Positions 39,737-48,015 of a stretch of DNA of 64,000 bases are shown here, one piece after another. The notes under the pieces are model-generated. The model did no database searches and was not told the DNA's origin. It saw only the letters and a program-made list of their open reading frames with translations. How positions within the stretch are numbered: position 1 is the first letter of the stretch; every line of letters starts with the position of its first letter. Where the stretch lies: contig NZ_CP107995.1 in assembly GCF_036116635.1 (NCBI RefSeq), positions 930,001 through 994,000 on the forward strand, read 5' to 3'. The DNA is from Amycolatopsis sp. NBC_00345. GTDB taxonomy: Bacteria; Actinomycetota; Actinomycetes; Mycobacteriales; Pseudonocardiaceae. Made by a program: the position numbers and the translations under genes.

Positions 39737-39975
39737 CGCCGCCCCGCCTTCAGCCGCGCACCGGCCACCGCCGAGACGGCGAACGCGCAGGCCACCGCGG
39801 CCAGGAAGCCCCACATCGCGGGCCCGCCGCCGAAGAACCACACCTGTGCGGCCGGCACCGCCGTCGCCGGCACCAGCACGGCGGCTGTCGCGCGTCGCGG
39901 GGCGGCCGCCCACCCGAGGGCGAGCAGCCGGCCCCAGACCGCGCCGAAACCGCAGGCCCCTGCAACCAGCACCAC
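39733..39975 (-). CDS. Small membrane protein, first gene of the CHAT cassette
   Basis: An 80-aa protein that is almost entirely hydrophobic, with about three membrane segments (VVLVAGACGFGAVWG; ATAAVLVPATAVPAA; MWGFLAAVACAFAVSAV) and a basic C-terminus (RLKAGRR). The GTG start has GAGGGGAG about 6 bases upstream. It opens the operon with the 128-aa membrane protein and the CHAT protease. No known family; a membrane sensor or anchor role is only a guess. Confidence 0.72.
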   Translation of the reverse strand: MVLVAGACGFGAVWGRLLALGWAAAPRRATAAVLVPATAVPAAQVWFFGGGPAMWGFLAAVACAFAVSAVAGARLKAGRR

Positions 39976-40033
39976 GTCCGCTCCCCTCAGCCGTGACCGG
40001 TGGAAGAGCCCATCATGGCGTATCGGGGCGGGT

Positions 40034-42163
40034 TCAGGAGCGGGCGTCGAGGTACGCCGGGTCCGGCGGCGGGATCGGGATGTCGGGCTGGCCGTCCAGC
40101 AGGGTGCTCATCGCGTGGAAGTACGGCGGCGCGGCGACCGTGCCACCGAACGCGCCGTGCCCGCAGTTGCCCAGGTGCACCGGGGTGCCCGGGCAGATCT
40201 CCGCCGGGTGCGGGCCGTCGGCGAACACCATCGACGACACCGCGAAGTTGTCCACGCCGCCGACGAACGCGACGGACTCGCTCTCCTGCGTGGTCCCGGT
40301 CTTGCCGATGTCGGGCCGGGTCCAGCCGGCGGTGCGTGCAGCGCTGGCCGAGGTGCCGATGGTGGTGTCCTGGCTCAGCCCGGACTCCAGCGTGGCCGCG
40401 ACGCCCTGCGGGATCACCTGCTCACAGGCCTGCTGCTTGACCGGCACCGGCTGCCCGTTCCGGTCGGTCACCGACAGGATCGGGTCCGGCGGGCACCAGG
40501 TGCCGCCGCTCATCAGCGTGGCCGACACGTTCGCCATTTCCAGCGGGCTGACCGGGCTGTTGCCGAGCGTGAACGACAGCAGGTTCTGGAAGTACTGCGA
40601 CTGCGGCTGGTTGTACTGCGGGTTCTTCGACAGCGCGTTGCCGGGGTCGGTGATCGGCGGGTTGCCCGCGTCGTTGGTCGCGAGGGTGTTGCGCAGCCCC
40701 AGCTTCCGCGCCATGTCCAGCACCGCGGGCATGCCGACCTGGCCCTCGAGGCCCACGAACGCGACGTTCGGCGAGGTCGCCAGCCCGTTCGCGAGCGAGA
40801 TCGGGTCCGGGTAATTGGTGCCGTCGTTGCTCACCGGGTAGCAGTGGGTGTACTGGTTCGCGTTCGGCGGGGTGAAGCAGTTGCTCATCGGGTTGGGCAG
40901 CGGGGTGTTCAGCCCGGCCTTGCCCGCCACCATCGCGGCGGCCGTGGTGAAGATCTTGAACGACGAGCCCGCGCCGAACTTGTTGCTCGCGTCGGCCACG
41001 ATGTCGGTGGACGTCTCGCCCTGCGCCGGGTCCGTGCCGTAGTTCCGGTTCGCCACCATCGCGAGCACCTGGTGCTGGCTGCTGCCCGGCTGGATGACGG
41101 CGAAGGTGTTGGCGACGCCGTCCTGCGTGGTCGGCACGTTCGCGTCGACCGCGTCCTTGGTCACCTGGCTCACGTGCGGGTCCATGGTCGTCTTCACGAC
41201 GTAGCCGCCGGTGTCGATCTGGTCGGCGGTGAGACCGGCCTTCTGCAGGTAGTTGATCGCGTAGGTGCAGAAGAACCCGGCGTCCGGCGCCGCGCCCATG
41301 CAGGTGCTGGGCGGCGTCTGCGGGTGGGTGCCGACCACACCCAGCGGCGTCGCCTTCGCCGTGACTCCGTAGGCAGCGGGCAGGGAATGGGCGGACACCA
41401 TGGCATCGATGACCACATTGCGGCGTTTGAGCGCCTGGTCCGGATGCGTGTACGGGTTGTAGACGCTCGGGTTGTTCACCATGCCGGCGAGCAGCGCGGC
41501 CTGCGGCACGGTCAATTTGTCCGCTGTGGTCCCGAAATACGCTTGCGCGGCGGCGCCGATGCCGTAGACGGTGCCGCTGTACTCGACCACGTTCAGGTAA
41601 TCGGCGAGCACGTCGTCCTTCGACACGGTCTGGCTGACCTGCACGGCCATCTTCGCCTCGCGCAGCTTGCGCGCCAACGAGTCCTCGCGGTCCTGCGCCT
41701 GCGCGTTCTTGTTCCCGCGGTCCACCACGTTGATCAGGTAGTTCTTCACGTATTGCTGGGTGATCGTCGACGCGCCCTGGATGTTGCCGCCCGAGCTGTT
41801 GTTGACCGCCGCGCGCAGCATGCCCTGCGGGTCGACGCCGCCCTCGGTGTAGAAGCGGCGGTCCTCGATGTCCACGATCGCGGCCTTCATCGTGGTGGCG
41901 ATCTGTGCCGCGGTGACCGGAACGCGGTATTGCGAGTACAAAGTCGCGATCGCGCCGCCATTCCGGTCCGTCACCGTTGTCACCAAAGGCGGGTCCGCGT
42001 GCGCGAGGTCGGCCGAGATCTCGTCGACCGAGTCACTGACCTGATTGGACAGAACACCGGCGCCGATCGCGACCGGCGCCATGGTGCCGGCGACCAGGAT
42101 CCCAGCCAGCACACACAATCCGAGGAACGGGGCTACCCCCCTGCTGCGAGCCACAGACGCCAC
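40034..42163 (-). CDS. Class A penicillin-binding protein (glycosyltransferase/transpeptidase)
   Basis: 709 aa. A short cytoplasmic N-terminus and membrane anchor (FLGLCVLAGILVAGTMA), a GT51 domain with IVDIEDRRFYTEGGVDP and GASTITQQYVKN, then a transpeptidase domain with SxxK (GAGSSFK), SPN (LATSPNVAF) and KTGTT. Both catalytic sets look complete. It should polymerise and cross-link peptidoglycan at the outer face. No C-terminal PASTA domains. The GTG at 42163 lacks a strong ribosome site. It is in a single-gene unit downstream of the HNH gene. Confidence 0.93.
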   Translation of the reverse strand: MASVARSRGVAPFLGLCVLAGILVAGTMAPVAIGAGVLSNQVSDSVDEISADLAHADPPLVTTVTDRNGGAIATLYSQYRVPVTAAQIATTMKAAIVDIEDRRFYTEGGVDPQGMLRAAVNNSSGGNIQGASTITQQYVKNYLINVVDRGNKNAQAQDREDSLARKLREAKMAVQVSQTVSKDDVLADYLNVVEYSGTVYGIGAAAQAYFGTTADKLTVPQAALLAGMVNNPSVYNPYTHPDQALKRRNVVIDAMVSAHSLPAAYGVTAKATPLGVVGTHPQTPPSTCMGAAPDAGFFCTYAINYLQKAGLTADQIDTGGYVVKTTMDPHVSQVTKDAVDANVPTTQDGVANTFAVIQPGSSQHQVLAMVANRNYGTDPAQGETSTDIVADASNKFGAGSSFKIFTTAAAMVAGKAGLNTPLPNPMSNCFTPPNANQYTHCYPVSNDGTNYPDPISLANGLATSPNVAFVGLEGQVGMPAVLDMARKLGLRNTLATNDAGNPPITDPGNALSKNPQYNQPQSQYFQNLLSFTLGNSPVSPLEMANVSATLMSGGTWCPPDPILSVTDRNGQPVPVKQQACEQVIPQGVAATLESGLSQDTTIGTSASAARTAGWTRPDIGKTGTTQESESVAFVGGVDNFAVSSMVFADGPHPAEICPGTPVHLGNCGHGAFGGTVAAPPYFHAMSTLLDGQPDIPIPPPDPAYLDARS

Positions 42164-42599
42164 GTTAGGACCGCCTGGGTGAGACGGGCGTGGGGTGAGA
42201 CGTTTCTTTCATCGGGCCAACCTTCCCAGCAGTGCCGAGGCTACGCCGATCGCGATCGCCGGGGCACTTGCCAGGACGCCGAAGTCCGGCCTGGGGTTGG
42301 CTGGGGCGCCGAAAACAACCCGTGCAGGGTATCCATCTGATCGCTCGGCGGGTTGGCGTGGCTCGCCTGCGTTGAGCCGGCGCGGGCATCAGGTTCACCG
42401 GATAGTGGGCGTTGGAGCCGAGCGCGGCGGCATGGTGATGGCCTGCCCGATGATGGACAGGCAGCAGAAGAACGCCGAGCACTACGACCATGACCATCGC
42501 CAGCGGTCGCAGCGGGTTCGTGGTCAGCGTCGCGAGATTCCGCTGTCCTTGCCTGGTCGCTCCGCGTCCGGTTTTGGAGGTTTCGCGCTATGTGCCGGG
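42164..42599. other. Spacer between PBP and HNH genes
   Basis: About 436 bases with open frames on both strands but no recognisable protein. A 110-aa minus frame begins with a short hydrophobic stretch (MVMVVVLGVLLLP) but turns into Arg/Pro-rich sequence, so I do not call it. The part next to 42164 should hold the PBP promoter. Confidence 0.45.
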
Positions 42600-43799
42600 T
42601 CAGGCGGCTGCTTCGTGCCCGGCCTCGCCTGTGGTGTCTTTGGCTCGGTTTTCGTGCAGTGGTGGTGGTTTTGTCGCGTATACCCGCCCGTTCGGTGTGG
42701 TGATCGTGCCTTCACCGCCGGGCGCCGTGGTGCAGGACCAGTCGGGTTCGTCCTTGAGGCGGTGGTGTCGCCGACAGCGCGGGCCGAGGTTGTCTTCGGC
42801 GGTGTGGCCGCCTGTCGCGAAGTCTCGGGTGTGGTCGATGTCGCTGTACTGCGACGGACGATGACATCCCGGGTGCTGGCACACCCGATCCCGCACCTGC
42901 ACCAGGTCAGCGAGCGCGGCTGGTGGCCGGTAGCGGGTGCGGCCGACACTGCGGACCTGCCCGGTGGCGGGTTCGGTGATGATCCGCCGCCACACCGAGT
43001 TCGAGTCCGCCGCGAGCGCCCGCGCCAGCCACGCCGGAACCGTGCCACAACCCGACAACTCGGCGGGATCCTCGTTCAACCCGGCCAGCGTCAAAAGGTC
43101 CACATACAGGTAGACAACGGGCTTGACGCCACTGTCACCCGGCGCCCGGTTCAGCAGCCGATCGACCAGGACATCCGCACGCAGTTGATCCAAAGTCCGG
43201 ACCTCACCGCCGCGACGCAGCCTCCGCGCCCCCTGATCGAGAGAGGTGTAGATCGCCGACGCTTGTTCCACGGGCAGATCACACAGCAACGTGGACATCG
43301 TCTCGTCCTGATGCACCAAGCAGATGTTACGGTCGCGCCGCCGCGCCCGGGATCTTCGCTCATATCCTTCGGCATCCACTTTCTGCACCACCCGATTCAC
43401 CGCGGCCCGTAACGACGACGGATTCTTCCCCGCCAACCGGGCCGCCACAATCGCATCGACCTGACGAGCCATCTCATCAGAGAGAGCTATCGTCGGCTCG
43501 AATACCATCCGCGCCTTGAAAGCATCGATCTCCCCACGCCGGAATGCCGCGAACGTCTCCGGCAACCGGGTTGTCAGCGCCTGCGCCAACGCGACATCAG
43601 CCCCCGCGCGCCGCTCTGTCACCGACAACTCCAACGCCAACTCCGCCGCCACCGACCGGGCAGATCCACCCGTCGCCGCGAACAACGCGACATCAGCAGC
43701 CTGCTCGGCCTCCAGTTGTGCTACCCGGATGGCCCGTTCATGAATCCGAGACAAAACATCGGAAGCGTCCTGTAAAGAAGAATCCCCATAATTGCTCAC
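42600..43799 (-). CDS. DUF222 / 13E12-type HNH endonuclease
   Basis: 399 aa. A helical DUF222 domain (about residues 20-270, with LPETFAAFRRGEIDAFKARM) and a C-terminal HNH nuclease with zinc-knuckle cysteines, CQHPGCHRPSQYSDIDH...GGHT..N..CRRHH. The family is the multicopy 13E12 group of actinobacteria, often tied to mobile DNA. The upstream 70 bases are clearly AT-richer than the genome average. GTG start; the ribosome site lies very close, so a later start cannot be excluded. It sits beside a transposase remnant at the edge of the protease/NTPase island. Confidence 0.9.
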   Translation of the reverse strand: MSNYGDSSLQDASDVLSRIHERAIRVAQLEAEQAADVALFAATGGSARSVAAELALELSVTERRAGADVALAQALTTRLPETFAAFRRGEIDAFKARMVFEPTIALSDEMARQVDAIVAARLAGKNPSSLRAAVNRVVQKVDAEGYERRSRARRRDRNICLVHQDETMSTLLCDLPVEQASAIYTSLDQGARRLRRGGEVRTLDQLRADVLVDRLLNRAPGDSGVKPVVYLYVDLLTLAGLNEDPAELSGCGTVPAWLARALAADSNSVWRRIITEPATGQVRSVGRTRYRPPAALADLVQVRDRVCQHPGCHRPSQYSDIDHTRDFATGGHTAEDNLGPRCRRHHRLKDEPDWSCTTAPGGEGTITTPNGRVYATKPPPLHENRAKDTTGEAGHEAAA

Positions 43800-43872
43800 C
43801 CTTCAATTTTACCGACGCCACCCACCAAAAACGTCACCGAATCGAGTGAACAAATCATCTTCATATCAACCA

Positions 43873-44046
43873 TTAGGTCACGAGAAACCCCACTGAGGTT
43901 TTCTCGGTAGCGTCGGTGGTGTTCGCGGTGGGTGAGGACGAGGGTGCTTGGACGATGGTGCCGATCCGGTGTGGGCAGAGTGTGACTCGTCGTAGGGCTG
44001 GCCAGCGGTTTTTGAGGATGGAGGCGGCGCGTTCGCCGGGCAGCAG
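43873..44046 (-). pseudogene. C-terminal fragment of an IS transposase
   Basis: On the minus strand the frame directly after the Trypco1 stop codon reads LLPGERAASILKNRWPALRR, then VTLCPHRIGTIVQA, and ends at TAA 43873-43875. LPGER..-L-LK..-ALRR-L.P-RIG.I..A is the typical C-terminal end of actinobacterial 'transposase family protein' DDE enzymes (DDE_Tnp_4 type). Only about 57 codons remain and there is no start or catalytic core. The hairpin CGAGAAACC...GGTTTTCTCG at its end could be part of the old element terminus. Confidence 0.7.
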
Positions 44047-44442
44047 TCAGGCAGGCGGCCCAGCCTCGGCCGGAGAATCAGCCGCTTTCCGCTTGCCCGG
44101 TGACCATTCCAGCGACAGCTTGAAGTTCGCCTCCGTGGCCGCTTTGGCGATGACCACCCCGGCCTCGGCGGTGAGCTTCACGCCGAACTCGATCTTCACC
44201 GTGTCCGGCGGGGTGGCCAGGTCGCTGATCTGGTGCAGCACCGCGGCGACGGCCGGCTTCACCCGCCGCAGGGCCTCCTCCAGTGTTTCGGCGGAGTCCC
44301 GCACCACCGAGCCGGCCCGGCCGACCCGTTGCAGGCGCTGCTCGTCCTCGGCCACCTCGACCAGTACGGTGCTGCCGTCTTCGAGCGGCATTTCCACCAC
44401 GGTACCCACGGATCCTCCTGATGTGGTCGGTGTTTCGGTCAT
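44047..44442 (-). CDS. Trypsin-co-occurring (Trypco1 / CU044_2847-like) protein
   Basis: A 131-aa protein. After a variable N-terminus comes VVEMPLEDGSTVLVEVAEDE, then SAETLEEALRRVKPAVAAVLHQI and KIEFGVKLTAEAGVVIAKAATEANFKLSLEW. This strand/helix/strand layout with the final GVKLTAEAG..I segment is that of the Trypco1 domain, which is found next to or fused with trypsin-STAND proteins in actinobacteria. Its ATG overlaps the stop of the trypsin-STAND gene (ATGA at 44439-44442), so both are made together. It is thought to be a recognition or adaptor module in conflict systems; its exact role is unknown. Confidence 0.87.
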   Translation of the reverse strand: MTETPTTSGGSVGTVVEMPLEDGSTVLVEVAEDEQRLQRVGRAGSVVRDSAETLEEALRRVKPAVAAVLHQISDLATPPDTVKIEFGVKLTAEAGVVIAKAATEANFKLSLEWSPGKRKAADSPAEAGPPA

Positions 44443-47400
44443 CCGCCGATGGGGCCGGTGTAGGTGCCCGCCGGCAGGCTCTTCAGCTCGTTGGGCAGCG
44501 GCACCCCGCTGGCGAGCACGGAGGTCAGCCGGTCGTACTGGCCGTCGTAGTCGAAGGAGTCGGGGCCGGGCTGGGGGCTGCCGGACCGTTTCAGCGGGGC
44601 CGGCCGTCCGGGCGCCGGCAGCACGAGGCCGTCGATATCGCTGTTGACGACCAGCAACGGCGTGTCCGGGCCGCTGTCCAGTGGCAGCACGGTCTGCCAG
44701 CCCCCGGGAATCGGCAGCGTGACCGGGGGCTGGTCGAGCCGGCTGAGCGGCAGGATCGAGACGGTGGAGACGCCGGTCAGGAAGACCTGGTCGCCGTGCG
44801 GGCTGAGCGCGACCCTCCCGGTCGACTGCGCCTCCGGCAGCAGCGGGCTCTCCGCCGTCTGCTGGAGCGTGGCCAGGTCGAGCACCGCCAGCCGGGCCCG
44901 GGGGTGCTCCGGGAACGTGTGCGGGTCCTGGTTCTCCGGCAGCAGCAAGGCCAGCGTGCGGCCGTCCGCGCTGACGGCGAACTGATCGGAGTCGAGGCCG
45001 TCGTACAGCTGGGTGACCACCGGCGACGATCCGGTCAGGTCCACCGAAATCAGTTCGGTCTGGAGCAGCGAGGCCCCCGGGAACTCCGGCCTGGTCGCGT
45101 TGAGCAGGACCTGGCGCCCGCCCGGCGCGAGCCACATGTCGTCCACGGTGTCCAGCCGGCCGGCGGGGACCGCGACGTCGTAGCGCTGCGCGCCGGTCGC
45201 CACGTCCCAGGACTTGAGGTGCTGGTAAATAGCGTCGTCGCCGGTGTACACGGCGGTGAGCTGCGTGCCGTCCGGATCGAACCGGAGCACGGGGGCCTGG
45301 GAGATCATCCCGACGTCCACCGTGCCGAGCTGCCGGGTCCGCCCGGTCACGGTGTCGTACAGGCACACCCCACCGCACGTCGGCGGGGCGTCGGGCCTCA
45401 GGTCGATGCCGCTCCACATATAGGCGACGTAACGGCCGTCCCGGCTGATCGTCACCCTGCTGGCGCGCACGTCGAGGGTTTTGCCGGTCACGGTCGTCCC
45501 GTTGATCCGCCAGAGCGTCACAGCCTGCTGCGGGTCCGTGGTGACCAGGCTCCGCCCGTCGGCGCTGACCTTGTCCACAATGGACGAAGGTGGCTCCCGG
45601 GGCAGCGGGTCGTGGCCGGTCAGCACGAGCGGCTGCGCGCTGAAGTCCGGCAGGATCCGGTCGGTCCCCGCGAAGCTTTGGTACTGGCCGGTGATCGCCA
45701 ACTCCGTGCTGAGGTTGGCGCTGGTCCGGTACGCCCGCAGCGTCGTGCGCAGCTGGGCGTACGGATCTTGCCGGTTCATGGCCTGGATCAGGTTGTCCGC
45801 GGCGTCGCTGGCGGTCTGATTTTCCCGCTGCACCACGAGCAGTGTGCCGACGAGCCCGCAGGCCACCACCACAGCCGACCACCTCCGCCGGCGGACGGTG
45901 CGGCGATGCCGGCTGGTCACGAGGTAGCGCTGCTCGGCTTCGGCGAGGTCGTCACGGCGTTTGGCCCGCCACTGCAAGGCTTCCCGCAGATCCACGCCGG
46001 TCAGCGGCGGGGCGTCCCGGCGGATCCGCTGCCGGATGGTCTCCTGCCATTCACGGAACTCGCGGTCCCGCCCGCCGAGTTCCGCCAGCAGCGGCCAGAG
46101 CGTCACGAGCGCGTCGTGGGCCAGCTCCGCGACCTCGCTCGTGTCCTGCTCCCGCAACACGACCAGGCGGGCCCGGTCGGCGGCCAGCACCCGCGCCGCG
46201 GCCCACTGGTCACGGTCGAGCTGGGCGCGGGGAGCCGCCCGGCGGACGAACTCACCCCGAGTGCCGATCGGGTAGAGGAGCTGGACGAGCAGCCGGGCCG
46301 CCGACTTCCGTTCGCCGGCACCGAGCCCGTCCCACACGGCCTCGGCGTGCCGGGCCAGCGCGGACCCGACGCCGCCCATCGCCTTGTACGCGCGATGCGT
46401 CAGCACGCCGGCTTCCTGGTCCTCCCAGAGCATGGCCAACGCGAACTGCAGCAACGGCAGCCGTCCCGCCGCCTTCGGGCCCACGTCGATCAGGATCCGG
46501 TCGACCAGCCCGTCCTGGTACCGGACCATCCGGGTGCGGCGCACCGGTTCCTCGACCGCCGCGCGCAGCGCCTCCGAGCTCAGCTCGCCGACCGTTTCCA
46601 TCCGGTTGTCCTGCACCAGCTCGGCCAGCTCGCCGTGCCGCAGCACCTGGTCGAGGAAGTCCGACCGCAGCGCGGCCACCAGGTCAAGCTGCGCCGGCCG
46701 TTTCAGGCAGTGCCGCAGCACGGCGACGAACTCGGCCAGCTCGCCGTCCGTCGTGGTCAGCGCCTCCTCCAGCTGGTCCACCACGAGCACCAGGCGTTCG
46801 CCGCCGAGCTTGTCCAGCACCTCGCCGACGACCTCGCCGATGAGTCCCCGCGCCAGCCGGGCCGCCATCTCGTCGACGCGGGCGCCGCGGGCGAGCGGGT
46901 CCGCCCCGGGTGCCGCGACCCGGGCCAGTGCCAGCGCGACCGCTCGCAACGGCGTCCGCGCCTGGCTGGGCCGCATCGTGACGACGACCAAGCCGGGAGC
47001 TTTCCGCAGGCGGGGGATCACCCCGGCGTTGAGGACCGAAGACTTGCCCGCACCCGAAGGGCCGACCAGGGTCAGCGCGGGGGTGTGCTCGCGCCGCCGG
47101 ACGAACCGCTCCACGAGTTCGTCGCGGCCGAAGAACACCGCGGAATCGTTCTCCCCGAACGACTTCAGGCCACGGAACGGCGAAGCCGGCCGCACCTGCT
47201 CCGCCAGCCATGGCCACGCGGCGAGCAGCATCGGGGCCGGGATCATGAACCCGCTGCGCCGGCCCCGGGTCCAGCCCTCGACCACCAGCCCGGCGACCGC
47301 GCGGTCCTCGACGTCCCAGACCGGCGTGCCGGAGAAGCCCTGTTCGAGGGTGAACTGGCTTTCCGCCGTCGAGTCGAGCTGGATGTAGCCACGGGCGTCG

Positions 47401-47807
47401 GGACCGGCGAGCACCGCGTGGCCTTGCCCGCCGTACGGCGCGTCGCCGGGGAATCCGAAGGTCGTCACCGAACGGCCGGACGGCTCGCCCAGGCCGGCCA
47501 GCGGCGCGGGCTCGGCCCCGGACGGTGCCGGATCGAGCAGCCGCAGGCCGGCGATGTCCTCCGGGGCGATGGGCCCCGGCGGCACCCAGTGCACGATCTC
47601 GGCCCGGACCAGCCGGTCGTGATCCCCCGCGAAGCTGAGCATCACCTCGCCGCCGGGCTGCGCGGTGGCGTCGACGCGACCGCCGCTCGCCAGGCTCACC
47701 ACGTGCGCCGTGGTCAGCAGGACGCCCGGCGCCACCAGGAACGCGCCCCCGACCGGAGCCCCCTCCGGCCCGAGCACCCGCGCGACGGACTGCTCCACCC
47801 CACCCAT
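44439..47807 (-). CDS. Trypsin-like protease fused to STAND NTPase and beta-propeller
   Basis: 1,122 aa. Trypsin domain with triad H35 (TTAHVV), D84 (APEDIAGL) and S159 (QGFSGTP). STAND NTPase with P-loop GPSGAGKSS (249-257) and Walker B LVLVVDQLEE (339-348), followed by winged-helix/ARC-like helices. A likely membrane segment (SAVVVACGLVGTLLVV, about 647-665). The C-terminal 440 residues form a WD40-like propeller with repeats such as VSADGRSLVTTD and ISRDGRYVAYMW. STAND proteins of this plan sense a ligand through the propeller and unleash the N-terminal effector, here a protease. Coupled to the Trypco1 gene and divergent from the KAP-like NTPase. Confidence 0.93.
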   Translation of the reverse strand: MGGVEQSVARVLGPEGAPVGGAFLVAPGVLLTTAHVVSLASGGRVDATAQPGGEVMLSFAGDHDRLVRAEIVHWVPPGPIAPEDIAGLRLLDPAPSGAEPAPLAGLGEPSGRSVTTFGFPGDAPYGGQGHAVLAGPDARGYIQLDSTAESQFTLEQGFSGTPVWDVEDRAVAGLVVEGWTRGRRSGFMIPAPMLLAAWPWLAEQVRPASPFRGLKSFGENDSAVFFGRDELVERFVRRREHTPALTLVGPSGAGKSSVLNAGVIPRLRKAPGLVVVTMRPSQARTPLRAVALALARVAAPGADPLARGARVDEMAARLARGLIGEVVGEVLDKLGGERLVLVVDQLEEALTTTDGELAEFVAVLRHCLKRPAQLDLVAALRSDFLDQVLRHGELAELVQDNRMETVGELSSEALRAAVEEPVRRTRMVRYQDGLVDRILIDVGPKAAGRLPLLQFALAMLWEDQEAGVLTHRAYKAMGGVGSALARHAEAVWDGLGAGERKSAARLLVQLLYPIGTRGEFVRRAAPRAQLDRDQWAAARVLAADRARLVVLREQDTSEVAELAHDALVTLWPLLAELGGRDREFREWQETIRQRIRRDAPPLTGVDLREALQWRAKRRDDLAEAEQRYLVTSRHRRTVRRRRWSAVVVACGLVGTLLVVQRENQTASDAADNLIQAMNRQDPYAQLRTTLRAYRTSANLSTELAITGQYQSFAGTDRILPDFSAQPLVLTGHDPLPREPPSSIVDKVSADGRSLVTTDPQQAVTLWRINGTTVTGKTLDVRASRVTISRDGRYVAYMWSGIDLRPDAPPTCGGVCLYDTVTGRTRQLGTVDVGMISQAPVLRFDPDGTQLTAVYTGDDAIYQHLKSWDVATGAQRYDVAVPAGRLDTVDDMWLAPGGRQVLLNATRPEFPGASLLQTELISVDLTGSSPVVTQLYDGLDSDQFAVSADGRTLALLLPENQDPHTFPEHPRARLAVLDLATLQQTAESPLLPEAQSTGRVALSPHGDQVFLTGVSTVSILPLSRLDQPPVTLPIPGGWQTVLPLDSGPDTPLLVVNSDIDGLVLPAPGRPAPLKRSGSPQPGPDSFDYDGQYDRLTSVLASGVPLPNELKSLPAGTYTGPIGG

Positions 47808-47893
47808 CGGGTCAACCTATTACAGAACGTGCTGGAGCAGTGGCGGAATCAGCCGGTCGCCGATCCGCCCGGTTTGTCTTCGCCGCCACGGTT

Positions 47894-47989
47894 CGCTCGT
47901 TACTAATCCGACCGAAAGTAGGCGGACACGGTCTGCGGCCGATCTGCTTGCAGGAACCGTATCCGCCGTGGCTGTAGCCGGATTAGTAA
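47894..47989. promoter_or_regulatory. Perfect 14-bp inverted repeat in the divergent promoter region
   Basis: TCGTTACTAATCCG (47894-47907) and CGGATTAGTAACGA (47976-47989) are exact reverse complements 68 bases apart. They lie within the 208 bases separating the trypsin-STAND gene (minus) and the KAP-like NTPase gene (plus). The distal site ends 26 bases before the plus-strand ATG; the other lies 87 bases upstream of the minus-strand ATG. Paired distal sites suit a regulator that bridges by looping and controls both transcripts. Confidence 0.75.
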
Positions 47990-48015
47990 CGATTGGCACA
48001 GTAAGATCCGCCCCC

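Noticed and set aside
39650..42340. 896-codon plus-strand open frame opposite the PBP
   Set aside because: Antisense shadow of an intact class A PBP gene.
42165..42497. 110-aa minus frame starting with a hydrophobic stretch
   Set aside because: Only the first 20 residues look like a signal or membrane segment; the remainder is Arg/Pro-rich without any recognisable fold.
44283..47906. 1,207-codon plus-strand open frame opposite the trypsin-STAND gene
   Set aside because: Antisense shadow with Arg/His/Gln-rich composition; the minus strand has catalytic and P-loop motifs.
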